A model generated the notes under the pieces. That model saw only the letters and a program-made list of their open reading frames with translations, ran no database searches and was not told the origin of the DNA. The translations under genes were made by a program, and so were the position numbers. Below, piece by piece: positions 1 to 10,770 of a DNA stretch of 64,000 nt. Origin of the DNA: Pleurodeles waltl (taxonomy: Eukaryota > Chordata > Amphibia > Caudata > Salamandridae); assembly GCF_031143425.1 (NCBI RefSeq), contig NC_090438.1, positions 757,915,823 to 757,979,822 on the forward strand, written 5' to 3'. Position 1 is the stretch's first letter. Every line of letters starts with the position of its first letter.

Positions 1-511
1 GTTATTCCGAATGGCAACACTTTGAATTGGTAATGTATCCCTTGGAATACAAACCTTAGGTATTTTCTGTGGGAAGGATGTATTGGTATATGGAAATATG
101 CATCCTTTAGGTCTAGTGTTGTCATGTAGTCTTGTTGTTTGAGCAGTGGGATTACGTCTTGTAGAGTAACCATGTGAAAGTGGTCTGATTTGATGTAGGT
201 ATTTAATGTTCTGAGATCTAGTATCAGTCTCAGGCTCTTGTCTTTTTTGGGTATCAGGAAGTACAGTGAGTAAACTCCTGTGTTTAATTGTTCTTTTGGT
301 ACTAATTCTATTGCTTCTTTTTGTAGCAATGCCTGAACTTCTAGTCCTAGAAGATCTATATGTTGTTTTGACATATTGTGTGTTTTCGGTGGGACGTTTG
401 GAGGGAATTTGAGAAATTCTATGCAATAACCATGCTGGATAATTGCTAAGACCCAAGTGTCTGTTGTTATTTCCTCCCAATGTGTATAAAACGTGGTTAG
501 TCTCCCCCCCC
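1..511 (-). CDS. DIRS A reverse transcriptase, N-terminal part, open to window edge
   Basis: I translated the minus strand by hand from about 511 to 1 and found no stop codon. In order it shows a WEEITTDTWVL region, the finger segment YFLIPKKDKSLRLILDLR, the first catalytic aspartate within LDLKDAYFHIP, and a VLPFGI segment at the window edge. These are RT palm motifs of the DIRS/Ty3 branch; the DD-containing third motif would lie outside. The RT would copy the element RNA into DNA in the DIRS cycle. There is no ATG at the left of this piece. It is probably the continuation of a polyprotein that overlaps or follows gag, and a G8 run at about 505 breaks the frame from the upstream piece. Confidence 0.85.
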
Positions 512-524
512 ACAGGTGTTGTGT

Positions 525-2557
525 GTTGGGGATTTGTGACCTTGAAGTCACTGTTTGTTTTGAGGAGTTTTGGGACTTTGGATCTTTCCTCTGTTTCTTT
601 GAAACTGTCCTCCTCTATATTGTCCCCGAAAACTTCCCCGCTGATACTGGCTCTGGTAAGTGGGCTTTGTTTGTGAGGTTGTGGCTTCTGTGGTCTGCCC
701 TCGAAACCCCCCTCGAAATTGTGTCTTTCGAAATGTGCCTCTGCGGGGAGTAGAGTGCGCCCATGACTTTGGCTGTGTCAGTGTCTTTTTTAAGTTTTTC
801 TATTGCAGTGTCCACCTCCGGCCCAAACAACTGCTGTCCGTTGAATGGCATATTCAGCACAGCTTGCTGTATCTCTGGTTTAAATCCTGATGTACGCAGC
901 CATGCATGCCTCCTTATTGTTACTGCTGTGTTGACAGTTCTAGCAGCTGTGTCTGCAGCATCCATTGCTGATCGAATTTGATTATTGGAGATATTTTGCC
1001 CCTCTTCTACCACTTGCTGCGCTCTTTTTTGGAACTCCTTTGGTAAATGTTCAATAAGGTGTTGCATTTCGTCCCAATGGGCCCTATCATATCTGGTTAG
1101 CAAAGCTTGCGAATTTGCAATACGCCACTGGTTTGCTGCCTGTGCCGCCACCCTTTTGCCTGCTGCGTCAAATTTTCTACTCTCTTTATCTGGAGGTGGC
1201 GCGTCTCCTGAAGTATGAGAGTTGGCTCTTTTGCGCGCTGCTCCAACTACAACAGAGTCTGGTGATAGCTGTTGTGTGATGTACACTGGGTCTGTTGGTG
1301 GCGGCTTATATTTTTTTATCTACTCTTGGAGTAATGGCTCTCCCTTTGACAGACTCCTCAAACACTTGTTTGGAGTGTTTTAGCATTCCGGGCAACATCG
1401 ACAGACTTTGATATTGACTGTGCGTAGACGACAGTGTATTAAAAAGGAAGTCATCTTCAATGGGTTCTGAGTGAAGGCTGACATTGTGAAATGCTGCTGC
1501 CCTTGATACCACTTGAACGTAGCTTGTACTATCCTCTGGTGGCGAGGGTCTCGCTGGATAGCATTGAGGACTATTATCTGACACTGGTGCGTCGTAAAGG
1601 TCCCATGCGTCAGGGTCATCTTGACTCATCCCCGTATGAGTTGGGGATTGAATCATTGGTGGAGTGGCTACCGGTGATGGTTGTGGAGAGTGATATGGGG
1701 ATGGTGTTACTTGTTTAGCCACTTTTGCTTGTGGCTGTTTGTCCTTGTCCTTGTCTTGGAAGGCAAGTTTTCGTTTCATTCTGATTGGAGGAAGAGTGCT
1801 GATCTTCCCTGTATCTTTTTTAATAAAGAGACGCCTTTGCGTGTGATCTGGCTGTATTGTCTCTAATTCTTGTTCAAATCTGTGTGTCTTCATTTGTGAG
1901 GACAGTCCTTGTTCCTCTGAATAGGAACTAATTTTCGGTTCGGAGGCCGGATGTTTCGGCACTGAAACCTTTTCGGCTGCTTTTTTCGGCTCCGACGAAA
2001 TCTTTTTTGCTTTTGGGGTCGTGCCCTCTCGGTGCCGACCCATTTCGGTGCCGCTGTCTCGATGCCGAATCTTTTCGGAGCCACTCTCTCGGGCCCGAGA
2101 TTGCTGCGTGCCTGTATCTCGACCGGAGTCGGATGACTTCGACACCAGCTCGCCCTTTTTCGGTGCCGATGGACGGTCACCTATTTTTCTGGTTAAGCCA
2201 TGGCCTGTTGGTGGTGGCGTCCCCTGGGCTTTAGCAGTCTTTTTGTGAGTTCTTTGTCGACGTCTCACTCACGGTTTTCGGCGTTTCCTCAGGATCGATC
2301 TCCTCCGAGTCCGAATCCTGGATGGAGAATGTTTCTTCCTCCTCCTCGAAACGCCCTTGTCCTGTCGGCGCCAACGCCATTTGCAGTCTTCTTGCTCTTC
2401 GGTCCTTGAGTGTCTTTCTGGACCGAAACGCTCGACAGGCCTCACAAGTATCCTCCTTGTGTTCTGGTGACAAACACAAGTTACAGACCAGGTGTTGATC
2501 TGTATATGGATACTTGTTATGGCATTTTGGACAGAAGCGGAATGGGGTCCGTTCCAT
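525..2557 (-). pseudogene. DIRS A gag, frameshifted
   Basis: Gag, the nucleic-acid-binding structural protein, begins at 2557 with MERTPFRFCPKC and a Cys-rich knuckle (CPKC, then HLVCNLC, then CEAC). It then has an acidic segment, a long charged linker (about 2260-1310) and a conserved Gag body (1286-615) including RRHAWLRTSGF and MPFNGQQLFG. The tail (about 650-530) is RG-rich with repeated FRG and YRG units in a third frame. At least three frame changes split it: near 2270, at an A7 run near 1308 where six As would restore DKKYKPPPTDPV, and near 690. The final TGA at about 549 may be the natural gag stop. Little drift is visible, so the insertion appears recent. Confidence 0.8.
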
Positions 2558-2975
2558 CAGCCTTGAAGAGACACGTGGCCGGGCCGACCAGGCCCCGACG
2601 GGGATCGAAAAAACCCCGAAGGGCCACCGGAGCTCTTCTTAATTCGGTGTCGATCTGTTGTAACTAACCCGATACCGAACGCAAACAATACCGACGATTT
2701 TTCCGAGATTCTAACTAACTTTCCGACCCGAAACACGGAGCGAAAAGGAACACGTCCGAACCCAATGGCGGAAAAAAAACAATCTAAGATGGAGTTGACG
2801 CCCATGAGCAATGGAGTCGAAATGGGAGGAGTCCCTCGGTCTTGTGACTCGAAAAGACTTCTCCGAAGAAAAACAACTTGTAACACTCCGAGCCCAACAC
2901 CAGATGGCGGGATGTGCACAGCATGTGTATCTGCAGCTACACATGCCATCGAACATATATATATATATATATAAA
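2558..2975 (-). repeat. DIRS A 5-prime untranslated / terminal region
   Basis: This non-coding head lies just upstream of gag. It is unusually rich in CpG and in CCGA/TCGG words compared with its surroundings, and ends in an AT-only TA repeat. I saw no partner inverted copy, because the other end lies outside the window. By position it should hold the terminal repeat and promoter; no clear TATA box stands out other than the TA repeat. Confidence 0.55.
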
Positions 2976-3750
2976 AAACAAAGTTGTCCTCATGTGAAAG
3001 CACACTCCCAACAGGTTATATAAAAGAGAATTCTTTAAGCAGTTTCATTATTCCAGGCCTTAGGCTATAAAATCATCTCTGGACACGTGTTTCTGGGTCA
3101 ATCCCTTCATCAGCAGAGAAAAATATGGAAGTGTTTCACCCTCATAGGTGCAGCCAGTGCTGGAAGTGTTCCAGGCATTTGTTTCTTAGTGAAAAGACCA
3201 GCATGGCATCAGCTTGTCTAATTACAGGCACCTGATTAGTCTCTGTAAATACTAGTCAGCCCCAGTGGGCCTCTCAAGTGAGTAACAGTGCATGCTGGTT
3301 GTGGTAGTCCTGCAATTTTTTCATTCTGCCCCAAGTGGGTTGCTGGAGCCAAACAAAATAATGAGACAAAGTGCAAAACCTATGTAGGCGAATCCAAAGT
3401 AAAATTGTCAGATTTGCTGTGAATATCCCAACCTGATTGCTCATATGTGACAATCCATTTTTAGTCACACAGACCTGCTTCGATGTGCAGTGGTGCTGCT
3501 TTCCCGGCTGGACAGGCCAGGTAATTATCAAAAACGAAGTTGTCCTCATGTGAAAGCGCACTCCCAACAGGTTATATAAAACGGGAAGAAAAAGCAAAGC
3601 TAGCACCTCACAGTGAATTCTTTAAGCAGTTTCATTATTCCAGGTCTTAGGTTATAAAATCATCTCTGGACACGTGTTTCTGGGTCAATCCCTTCATCAG
3701 CAGAGAAAAATATATAAGTGTTTCACCCTCGTAGGTGCAGACACTTCATA
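2975..3750. repeat. Duplicated ~200-bp repeat module (two direct copies)
   Basis: About 180 bp at 2975-3155 recurs at 3530-3745 in the same orientation with few differences. Shared words are GTTGTCCTCATGTGAAAG, CCCAACAGGTTATATAAAA, GGACACGTGTTTCTGGGTCA and CCCTTCATCAGCAGAGA. The second copy carries about 33 extra bases after TATATAAAA. The 370 bp between them is unique within the window. The arrangement could be two ends of one element or a local duplication. On the minus strand the TGATGAAGG...GAAACACGTG wording resembles modules near Penelope-like or other amphibian element ends; that link is weak. Confidence 0.65.
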
Positions 3751-5782
3751 TAGATATATACATACACACAGAGAAAACTACAGTACTGTCATTCCGTTAT
3801 GCTACAATGTATACATCACTGACAATAGCTTTGGCTATAAATAACTATCTGTCAGCTAGCTAGCAGCAACTATTGAGTTCCACACTACCAGCGACATAGC
3901 ATATCGCGGGATTTTACATTTGCTATTGAAAACCACTGTCTCAGGTGAAGCGGCTACGACGACGCTCTGCTTCTTAATGTGAAATGTATAAGGTAATGAC
4001 ACCATCCTGTGGCTTCTTTTGGTACTACGTGCAAGTCAAACGCATTTAATTTGCCAAAAAGCTTGTGTTTGATTTTTAAGCCCTGGGACCGGCAGTTGAA
4101 TTCTGAGTGCTGAAGTCTCAAAGGCAGTTTTTTTAAAGCATTGTGATATGTCGGTTGTCCTTGAGATGAATCGTGCCTCTGCCACTTGCTTTAGTTCTCT
4201 GACGGATACTGACAGACCAAGATTGAATCAAAATGTATTTTTGTCTTGAGCAGCTGTCTCATTCAAACGATCCCTAAAGTCAATTGCTTGGTTTAGGATT
4301 GAATAAGTTTTCAGCTCATTATAAAATTACCATTTATAAACTCTTATCTTATGTCTGAGAGATTGCACAGAAATCAAAGGATGGTGTGAGTAGCTGCGCG
4401 TGCGTGTGAAGGAAACTGTACTTTGTGAGCAAGTTTACGGTGTCTTTTTAAAATGTATACAGGTTCACAACACATATAGAAATCGGAGTTACCTTTCAAA
4501 ATGCCCCTGTGGGAGTGGTTAAGTATGTACTTTTTCCGGCAGAAAGGTACCCGAAACACACATCGACAGAAACATACAGTATATACAATCAGAGACGGGT
4601 TTGCCTAATTTAAGGAGAATAGCCATTTTCTGAGTAAAACTGACAATAAGTAGTTTAGATATTCGCCTTGCGCGCTCGGGGCAGAAAGTGAAACAAAAAC
4701 TGTGGTGGCCAAGGTCAAGCTCCCCTAAAAGCTACTAAGGAGAAACCGCAGAGACAAGCCAAACATTTCTCAAAGTGACCCCTAAACAGACAGGTATGGC
4801 AAGGTGTGGTCCGGAACGGCCGCATCACAAACTGTTCATGGCAACTTTCCTTCTCACTAACCTCCGACTGTAGAGGCCTGCAAAGGCAATGATGAAATAA
4901 CGATAATACCGTGGGGCAGCGACAGCGTGAAATGACTGCAGACATGCTGTGACAGCAATCAAACAGGTTGACAAGGCACTGCATTCCTACAGACAGACGC
5001 CAGGCATCTCATCAACACATCATGTGAGAGGAGTGAGGGCAGAGTATATGAAGCAGCTGCTGCGTGCCTGAAGTGAGCAGCTTGGTTAGGTGCAAGAATT
5101 TGTCTGGACAAGTAAGAGTAGTGATATCGGATGGACTTGTACCTGGTGGCAAAAAAGGAAACCGAAGTGCTGAGAAAACTTCAGGGTTAGGGAAGCGGTC
5201 GATGCAGATATCGGCACCGAAACAGGAAGGCACAGGAGGGAAAGGATGGCTGCGAAAAGAGGGTTAAGCATCAGAGGCATAGAGGAATATTGAAGTGTTT
5301 CCAAGGGAGCATTTACAGAGGAAGACAGAGCAGCCCAAAGGAATACATACAGCTGGCCAAAGGGGGCAGGAATGAGGAAAGTTAGTCCCCGGAAAAAATG
5401 TCTAGCCGTGCACCTCCCAGGCTCGTGAGGTGGGAAGACAGCCAGGTATTGCTAAGCACATAGAAGCAGAGTGATCGAGCCTAAAGATTGAGATCGCCCC
5501 AATTCATCGGAGAAAAGTAATTCAATTTCTGTGAGGGTACATAAAGTACGTACCGAAGTGTGTGGTATGGTGCTATACCTATCATAGAGAGAAAAATATT
5601 CAATAGAAAGCCGCCATCTAGATAAACCTGATTTTGAGGGACATGTAGTTTCCCTCTCTCAGCTTTGACACCATGAGCAGGTATTAACATTAACAAGTAT
5701 TGTGGAGTGGTCAACTGGCCATGAAAGGCAAAGCTGGTGTATGGCGGCACCTATGCAGAGAATGACATATGAGGGTAAAATG
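3751..5782. other. Unassigned stretch, no gene recognised
   Basis: Nothing in these 2 kb matched a family I know. The open frames are short (61-89 codons), on both strands, and lack recognisable domains. The composition is unremarkable, with an AT-rich first half. It may be old, unrecognisable repeat or single-copy intergenic DNA. Confidence 0.4.
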
Positions 5783-5900
5783 AACAAGTTACTTGCCTAA
5801 TGTAATGCCTTTCTTGGTAGAGACTGTCTAACGACAGACTCCTCAACTTGTGAATTTCTCCTGGAGTGAGAGGGGATCAGGAAACTTTTGAAGCAATTAC
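5783..5900 (+). repeat. Solo DIRS terminal-repeat fragment (K)
   Basis: GAACAAGTTACTTGCC, then TAATGCC and GGTAGAGACTGTCTA, follow the same order as the left TIR edges of DIRS F and G. No DIRS coding sequence follows within 400 bp, and a hAT element lies downstream at 6350. It is probably a truncated insertion or a remnant left by recombination. The right limit is uncertain. Confidence 0.55.
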
Positions 5901-6683
5901 TTGGCGCCTTCCAAGGCCGATTCAGCGCTTCTACAAACCTGTCATTGCTGACATATTTTTCCCACATATTTTCTTCGGTGTGCAGATGATGTCACTCCCT
6001 AAAACTAGTGCGTGACTATAGCCAACAACTGCTGGTGACAGACACCCATGACGGTGGTCTACGGGGTCTCGGTTCCACGCACAACTCAGAGAAGTGAACA
6101 TGATGCACCAAGATGAACAAAGCCATCCATGACTGGGAAGCAAAACTCACTTTCATCGAACTCAGTAAATTGAAGAAAACGCTCTCTGCGGGCCCGCTCT
6201 AGCTCTGACTCTTGAGGCCACTCCTGCAACTGGTTGTTATCCAGGTCACGGACTTCTGGTAAGTCTACAACGTCACACAAAAAAGTTGAAACAAGGCTCG
6301 TCCTCGTCGCGCCACTCTGAGTCGCACAATAGTCCAGGTACCTCTAGACCATGGGTAGTCACAAACTTTTTCTCGGGGGGCCAAAATTGCAGTATGGTTT
6401 GCGGCCGAGGGCCACACTGAAGTGACAGCGGGGGGGGGGCCCTTTATAGGGGGCACAACCACCCCACCCCCTTTTTCAAAACATTGCTAAACAATGCTGC
6501 ATTTTGAATCCAGGTATAACTACAAACCTACAAAGAGGACATTTTGAAAAACATTTTTATTATCAGACACTAGTAATCTTAAGAGGTATGGCATGGTAAT
6601 CCTTGTGAACAGGATATTCAGCACAGGCCCAATGCAGCACAGTTTTCTGAGTCTGGAAAATAGGTATGTCAAAGGAAGACATA

Positions 6684-7130
6684 CTAAGAACTTATTTTGC
6701 ACTTCATGTCTCTTATTAGTGTTCTGTAATCTGGTATTATGTCTGAAACAGCAAGCCTTAAGAGCTGATCCAGATGTAAGTCTGTTAGCTTATTTCTGAA
6801 TTTACTCTTCAAAAGTCCCATTGTGGAAAACGAACTTTCGCAAACATATGTTGAGCCATCTGCTCTCACCCCAACCCCAGTAACACACACAGCGCCATCT
6901 GCTCTCACCCCTACCTCAGTAACACACACACAGCGCCATCTGCTTTCACCCCTACCCCAGTAACACACACACACAGCAACATCTGCTCTCACCCCTACCA
7001 GAGTAACACACACAGCGCCATCTGCTCTCTCCCCTACCCCAGTAACACACACAGCACCATCTGCTCTCACCCCTACCCCAGTAACACACACAGCGCAATC
7101 TGCTCTCACCCCTACCCCAGTAACACACAC
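6684..7130 (-). pseudogene. hAT transposase C-terminal fragment fused to a translated minisatellite
   Basis: This is a 148-codon open frame. The C-terminal ~50 residues, around YVCESSFSTMG, KSKFRNKLTD and LRLAVSDI, match the hAT dimerisation domain (CExxFS...K...R..L...L..L). The N-terminal ~90 residues are not transposase: they translate a tandem DNA repeat, giving units such as CVTGVGVRADGAV. In hAT elements this domain mediates transposase oligomerisation. No DDE residues remain. I infer that the array invaded or expanded at the edge of a truncated gene. Expression is unlikely. Confidence 0.75.
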
Positions 7131-7135
7131 ACTAC
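6857..7135. repeat. 39-bp minisatellite, 7 units, inside the hAT element
   Basis: Seven consecutive units begin with CATCTGCT, contain CACCCCTACCCCAGTAAC and end in a short CA run plus AGCGC. Five are 39 bp; the second is 41 and the third 43 because of extra CA dinucleotides. Because 39 is 13 codons, the minus-strand frame stays open across the array. The +4 unit shifts the peptide briefly and the +2 unit restores it. Confidence 0.9.
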
Positions 7136-7338
7136 ATTAAAAACAAATAAATAAATAACCAAAGAGCCTTACCTGCCTCAATAAAGCACTGTAAAGATGC
7201 CCCAAATGTAGAACAGCAGGCAGGCAGGGGGGCAGCAGACGTGGAGCCGGTGACAGGAAGCAGACGAAAAAGCCCTGTAAAAGTTAGCTGCAAGTGCTGA
7301 CTTTTATGGGGCTTTGACTTCCAGGATCGTCACGGAAA

Positions 7339-7465
7339 CGCCATAAATAATGGCTGCCGTACGTAAACATAGAAGGCCGCGGGAGCATGCGCAAAGAAGC
7401 CACTATTGCGCATGCTCCCGCGGCCCTCTTCTATGTTTATATACTGCGGCCATTATTATATGCCG
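7339..7465. repeat. Large imperfect hairpin near the right end of the hAT element
   Basis: The two arms are near-perfect reverse complements. The left arm contains AATAATGGCTGCCGTA, AAACATAGAAG and GCCGCGGGAGCATGCGCAA. The right arm contains TTGCGCATGCTCCCGCGGC, CTTCTATGTTTA and TGCGGCCATTATTATATG. They are separated by a loop of about 11 bases. The main irregularity is 3 extra bases in the right arm. Subterminal palindromes are common in non-autonomous hATs and may help transposase binding or arise by repair. Confidence 0.88.
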
Positions 7466-8032
7466 TTTCTTGTACGTGTCTGCGGGCCGCCAAGGTAGGT
7501 CCGTGGGGCCGCTGGCGGCCCGCGGGCTGTACTTCGACTAACACGCTCTAGACTATGGTGTTATTCCCCCCTCTGCAGAATAGGTTCCAATGCTAGTCCC
7601 GCTTCAGCTACTCTCCGAACCCATAGCAACACGAGAACAGCTTAAACAGCTAAAGGTGGCCATGGACCTTTGTTCTGATACGTCATTGGGTCCCTCTGGA
7701 GCACTTTTAGGCCACATGAATCTGAGCAGCCTCCATTTGTTTTATCTTCAGCTGATCCATGCTCAACGCCAGCTGTGCCCCTCAGCCTTAGACAGAAGCT
7801 GACCTCTTTCCTGACTTCTATGCCTTCAGCCCCGGTGTCTGCACGATTTCCCTTGGCACTACACTTAATGCCACTTAGGCCAGATTCCAGGAATTTATAT
7901 CTGGATGGGCCAACAGTGCGTTTGGGTCGGCCAATGTGTGCCCAATTTTCGACAATTCTGGAGATAGCCTACAACCTGGACTAAGGTGCCAGTGCACCTG
8001 CTGGATCATTGGCAGGTAAACCCCTGTGTCTG

Positions 8033-8090
<58 letters not shown>

Positions 8091-8899
8091 CCCCCCCCCC
8101 TGAACCAGACACCTCCACCCCACAATATGCTGCTGGGGATGAAGACAGGGACAACGATGATGATGACCAATAGGACGATGGCAATTTCTTTGATGACCTC
8201 TAGGAGGCCGGTGCTCTGGACACTTCCACGGACATTGGTCTTTCCTCACCGAATCCAACTATGGCACCTGATAAGTCTGCCTCCATTTCAACAGTCATTC
8301 GGAGTGTGGCAGAGATTCTTGATATCACCTTAAGCAACAAAGAAAGTCAAGACTAATGTTCTTACGAAAGTCTTCAACCCAGCACAGTTGAACCAGGAAC
8401 CTCTACTCCTGATTAATCAACATTTTGGGCAAAGCCAGGATCTTGCCCTCTAGTTAATCAGCAGGTGGCAAGATGGCACAGACCAGCTCTGGAGACCCAA
8501 ACTTTTTATTACAATACTCCAATTCAGAGAGTTTAGTGGGCCAAAAATCCATTAGTCGCTCGAACCTCAATGCATTCCATACTACTCCCCCTGAAAAGGA
8601 ATCCACGAGAATGGAGATGTTTGCTAAACAAATGTGCTCGGCCAGCCTTGTCCTCAGGTTTTTAAATACAACATGCCTCCTGGGCAAATCGCTATTCAAA
8701 TGCACTATGGGATAATTTGCAGACATTTTGCCAGCTGTCCCAGATGACATCTGCCTAACTTTCCTGTGTCTGATCTTATACAGGCAAGGAACAGCAAAAT
8801 ATTTATAAAATCTGGCTTGGGCACCACAGACTGTCTGGGAAGGGTAGTCAGTACCAGTGTGATGTTAGGCACCTCACCTGGAGTAGCTCCACAGGCTTC

Positions 8900-9250
8900 T
8901 CTTCAGATGTTCAGCAGTCCTTCAAGGGCATGCCTATTGATGGCTCCAGTATGCTCGGAGGGAAGGTGGACTCGGCCCTTGAACAGTTTAAAGAAAATAA
9001 GACCACCGCTGTCTCTCCTGGATTAGCTCTGCTGGTCCGGCAATTCCGCCAACTGCATTGTCCCTTTCAAGGCTTCAGAAGGGGCTACCAGTAGAGGAAA
9101 AATCAATACGTGTCTTATCACAATAGGCCTCCCATACCTTTCGGGGTAGATCCAGGGGCTCCCCCGTGACCCCGCACCCGTTCTCTCCAGGGACAACAAA
9201 ATACCAAATCCCAACCGTTTCCCCCACAACTGCTGCAGTCTCAGTGGCCC
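8900..9250 (+). pseudogene. DIRS B gag fragment
   Basis: In one plus frame around 8930-9040 the peptide DGSSMLGGKVDSALEQFKEN aligns with the conserved Gag segment seen in D and G (FGDEADSVLKHF, FGEKADSALEHFKD). A Gln-rich REFRQLHCPF-like region follows. Upstream (7590-8900) several stops interrupt what is probably gag linker. It is not translatable as a unit. Confidence 0.6.
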
Positions 9251-9429
9251 ACAGTCACTGAGTAGAGGGTGGGGGGTTGCATCACATTTCACCTCCAGGA
9301 GGAGCATCACGTCCAATCAATGGATGCTCCAGACCATGCAACACGCATATTCTGTACCTTTTCTTTTTTATCCTCTGTACTTACCACCAACACTACAAGT
9401 CCCAGAAGAATATTTGTCCATAGTCTGAA

Positions 9430-9945
9430 GAAGTTCAGGCTCTCTTGTCAAAGGAGCAATCGAGAGGGTGCCGGTTTCAGAAATTGGAACAGGTTGCTAT
9501 CCATGTTGTTTCCTGGTGCCTTCACCTTATCCTTGGCCTGCACTGTATGAATTTCTTTCTCTGGAACGCCAAGTTTAAGATGCTCATACGGGCCAAAGTT
9601 CTGTCTGCCCTGGATCAAGACGACTGGATGGTAGCGCTGAACTTGCAGGACGACCATTTTCACATTCCTGTTCTGCAAAACATTACCTACGTTTTCAGAG
9701 TTAGGCCAAGAGAATTTTCAGTTCTTCATGCTACCCTCTGGCCTTACCAGTGTACCTCGGGGGGGGTGGTGGTGGTGGTCACAGCCCATCTGCTGAGGTT
9801 TGGAATACCAGTCTTCCCATACCTCTATTGGCTGCTTAAGTGCTTGACTCAGCCAATCGTATGCCATATCCAAATGATGGTTGACCTGTTGAAATCATTA
9901 GGGGTTATCAATCAGCTTGCCAAAATCATACCTGCCTTTGTCTAA
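9430..9945 (+). pseudogene. DIRS B reverse transcriptase fragment
   Basis: An open frame of 166 codons begins at 9445. It contains FKMLIRAKVLSALDQDDWMV, then LNLQDDHFHIPVL (consensus LDLQDAYFHIPVL, first catalytic Asp block), then RPREFSVLHATLWPY, a shifted version of FQFTVLPFGL. GIPVFPYLYWLLK follows: the active-site YLDDW is YLYW, so both catalytic Asp residues are lost. It ends with LGVINQLAKIIP, close to the LGFTINxxKSxLxP consensus. This is clearly RT, clearly inactive. Confidence 0.78.
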
Positions 9946-10450
9946 ATGAGTCCAGGACATCTGGGCTATAATCATGATGTTCCATCCCTTGACCGGAGTT
10001 TCAGTGATAGAGGATTGCAGGTATCACAGTCTTAGCATAAGAGTACACAAGATTCTGCTAGAGGACACTCATCTCTATCGACCTGAGTTCTGGTGAAACA
10101 ATCTTGAAGGCTATGCAGAAGTTCAAGTTCTCATAGAACAGAAGAGGGTATGCTACAGCCTTTACCCTGGGAATGTGGCTTTCGTCATTCTGAAGCAGTT
10201 GGAGCAGGTCAGAGAAACCTACTAGGTAAGGAAAAGTCGAAGCTTACAAGCATCGGGCCCTCTCTTATTTTCCAAAAATCTTTCGAATTAGTGGAATTGG
10301 ATGAAAGGCATCCAAGAACGCCTCACTTCAGTATTAATTCAAGCATTGTATCAATCATTTTTCAAGATACTTTAGTTGTCGCCCTAAGTGGGACAGGTAT
10401 TCCCAGAAGTGGGTCCCATGTCAAACTGAGTCACTGGAACCAAGCTATAC

Positions 10451-10770
10451 CCGTCTGATGAGCCCTAACTAGGGTGAAACTGGTCCTGGGGTGCTTGTTT
10501 TCAGGTTCAGGGAGGACCTGGCCTGGCAGTTCGGGTTGGACTGTTCCCAATTGAACAGGGTCCATTTTTTTTTTTTTACATATGCCTGGGTCCAAACTGA
10601 GGGTGGCATGGTGTGCAAAATAATGCTACATTGGGGTGTGACCCAAGTAATTACCAGTGGCTGAGATTAATTTAAACATTCCAATCATCACTTTTTTGTA
10701 CACATCACTTCAGAATTAGTCCGTTTCCTAGGGAGCAGGAGAATACTTGCCCATCAAGGAGGAGAACTTG
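10451..10770. other. Unassigned repeat-like spacer
   Basis: A sharp change in sequence style occurs at about 10450, including GAGCCCTAACTAGGG, AGGGAGGACCTGGCC and a T12 run. The wording reminds me of dispersed newt repeats, but only one copy is in this window, so I cannot confirm it here. No coding signal was seen. Confidence 0.3.

Larger units (their letters stand above)
1..2975 (-). mobile_element. DIRS-type YR retrotransposon A (left part beyond window)
   Basis: This element reads leftward: a 5-prime untranslated/terminal region (about 2560-2975), gag (2557 to about 525), then RT (about 511 to 1), running out of the window. The RNase H, methyltransferase-like and recombinase parts, if present, lie to the left. 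I identify it from the gag knuckle with its HLVCNLCLSPEHKEDTC stretch and from a DIRS-like RT containing LDLKDAYFHIPI and LPFG. It is the least decayed DIRS copy here: the damage is mainly single-base length changes in homopolymer runs. It belongs to a different subfamily from copies D-J, with different gag wording and an RG-rich gag tail. The outer end is a short TA repeat at 2958-2972. It could also be called DIRS-like rather than DIRS proper, because the recombinase is not visible. Confidence 0.88.
6350..7545 (-). mobile_element. hAT-superfamily DNA transposon, internally reduced
   Basis: The boundaries are supported by a perfect 8-bp direct repeat, CTCTAGAC, at 6342-6349 and 7546-7553, the hAT target-duplication length. 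The ends are imperfect inverted repeats: CATGGGTAGTCACAAAC at left, and CGTGTTAGTCGAAGTAC as the reverse complement of the right end. The left end has the CAAACTTTTT...GGGCC style common in vertebrate hATs. The minus strand encodes only the C-terminal dimerisation region of a transposase; the catalytic domain is missing. About 280 bp of minisatellite and a long terminal hairpin fill much of the rest. It cannot be autonomous. Confidence 0.82.
7590..10450 (+). mobile_element. Decayed DIRS element B (plus strand)
   Basis: This is the only DIRS piece on the plus strand. Gag relics occupy about 7590-9250 and RT relics 9430-9945. Beyond about 10450 the sequence changes. No TIR or ICR was recognised, and stops and frame changes are frequent, so it is old. 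A CA microsatellite (8033-8088) followed by a C run interrupts gag. Confidence 0.65.

Noticed and set aside
2765..3003. Overlapping frames on both strands in the DIRS A head, one of 148 codons
   Set aside because: They fall in a non-coding terminal region with a TA repeat and have no similarity to DIRS proteins.
6086..6280. 64-codon minus frame rich in Glu/Arg
   Set aside because: Looks helical and charged but matches nothing I know, is very short, and is flanked by transposon remnants; not called.
7985..8260. Open frames of about 115-127 codons around 8030-8100
   Set aside because: They consist of translated CA microsatellite (Thr-His or Cys-Val runs) with no conserved domain.
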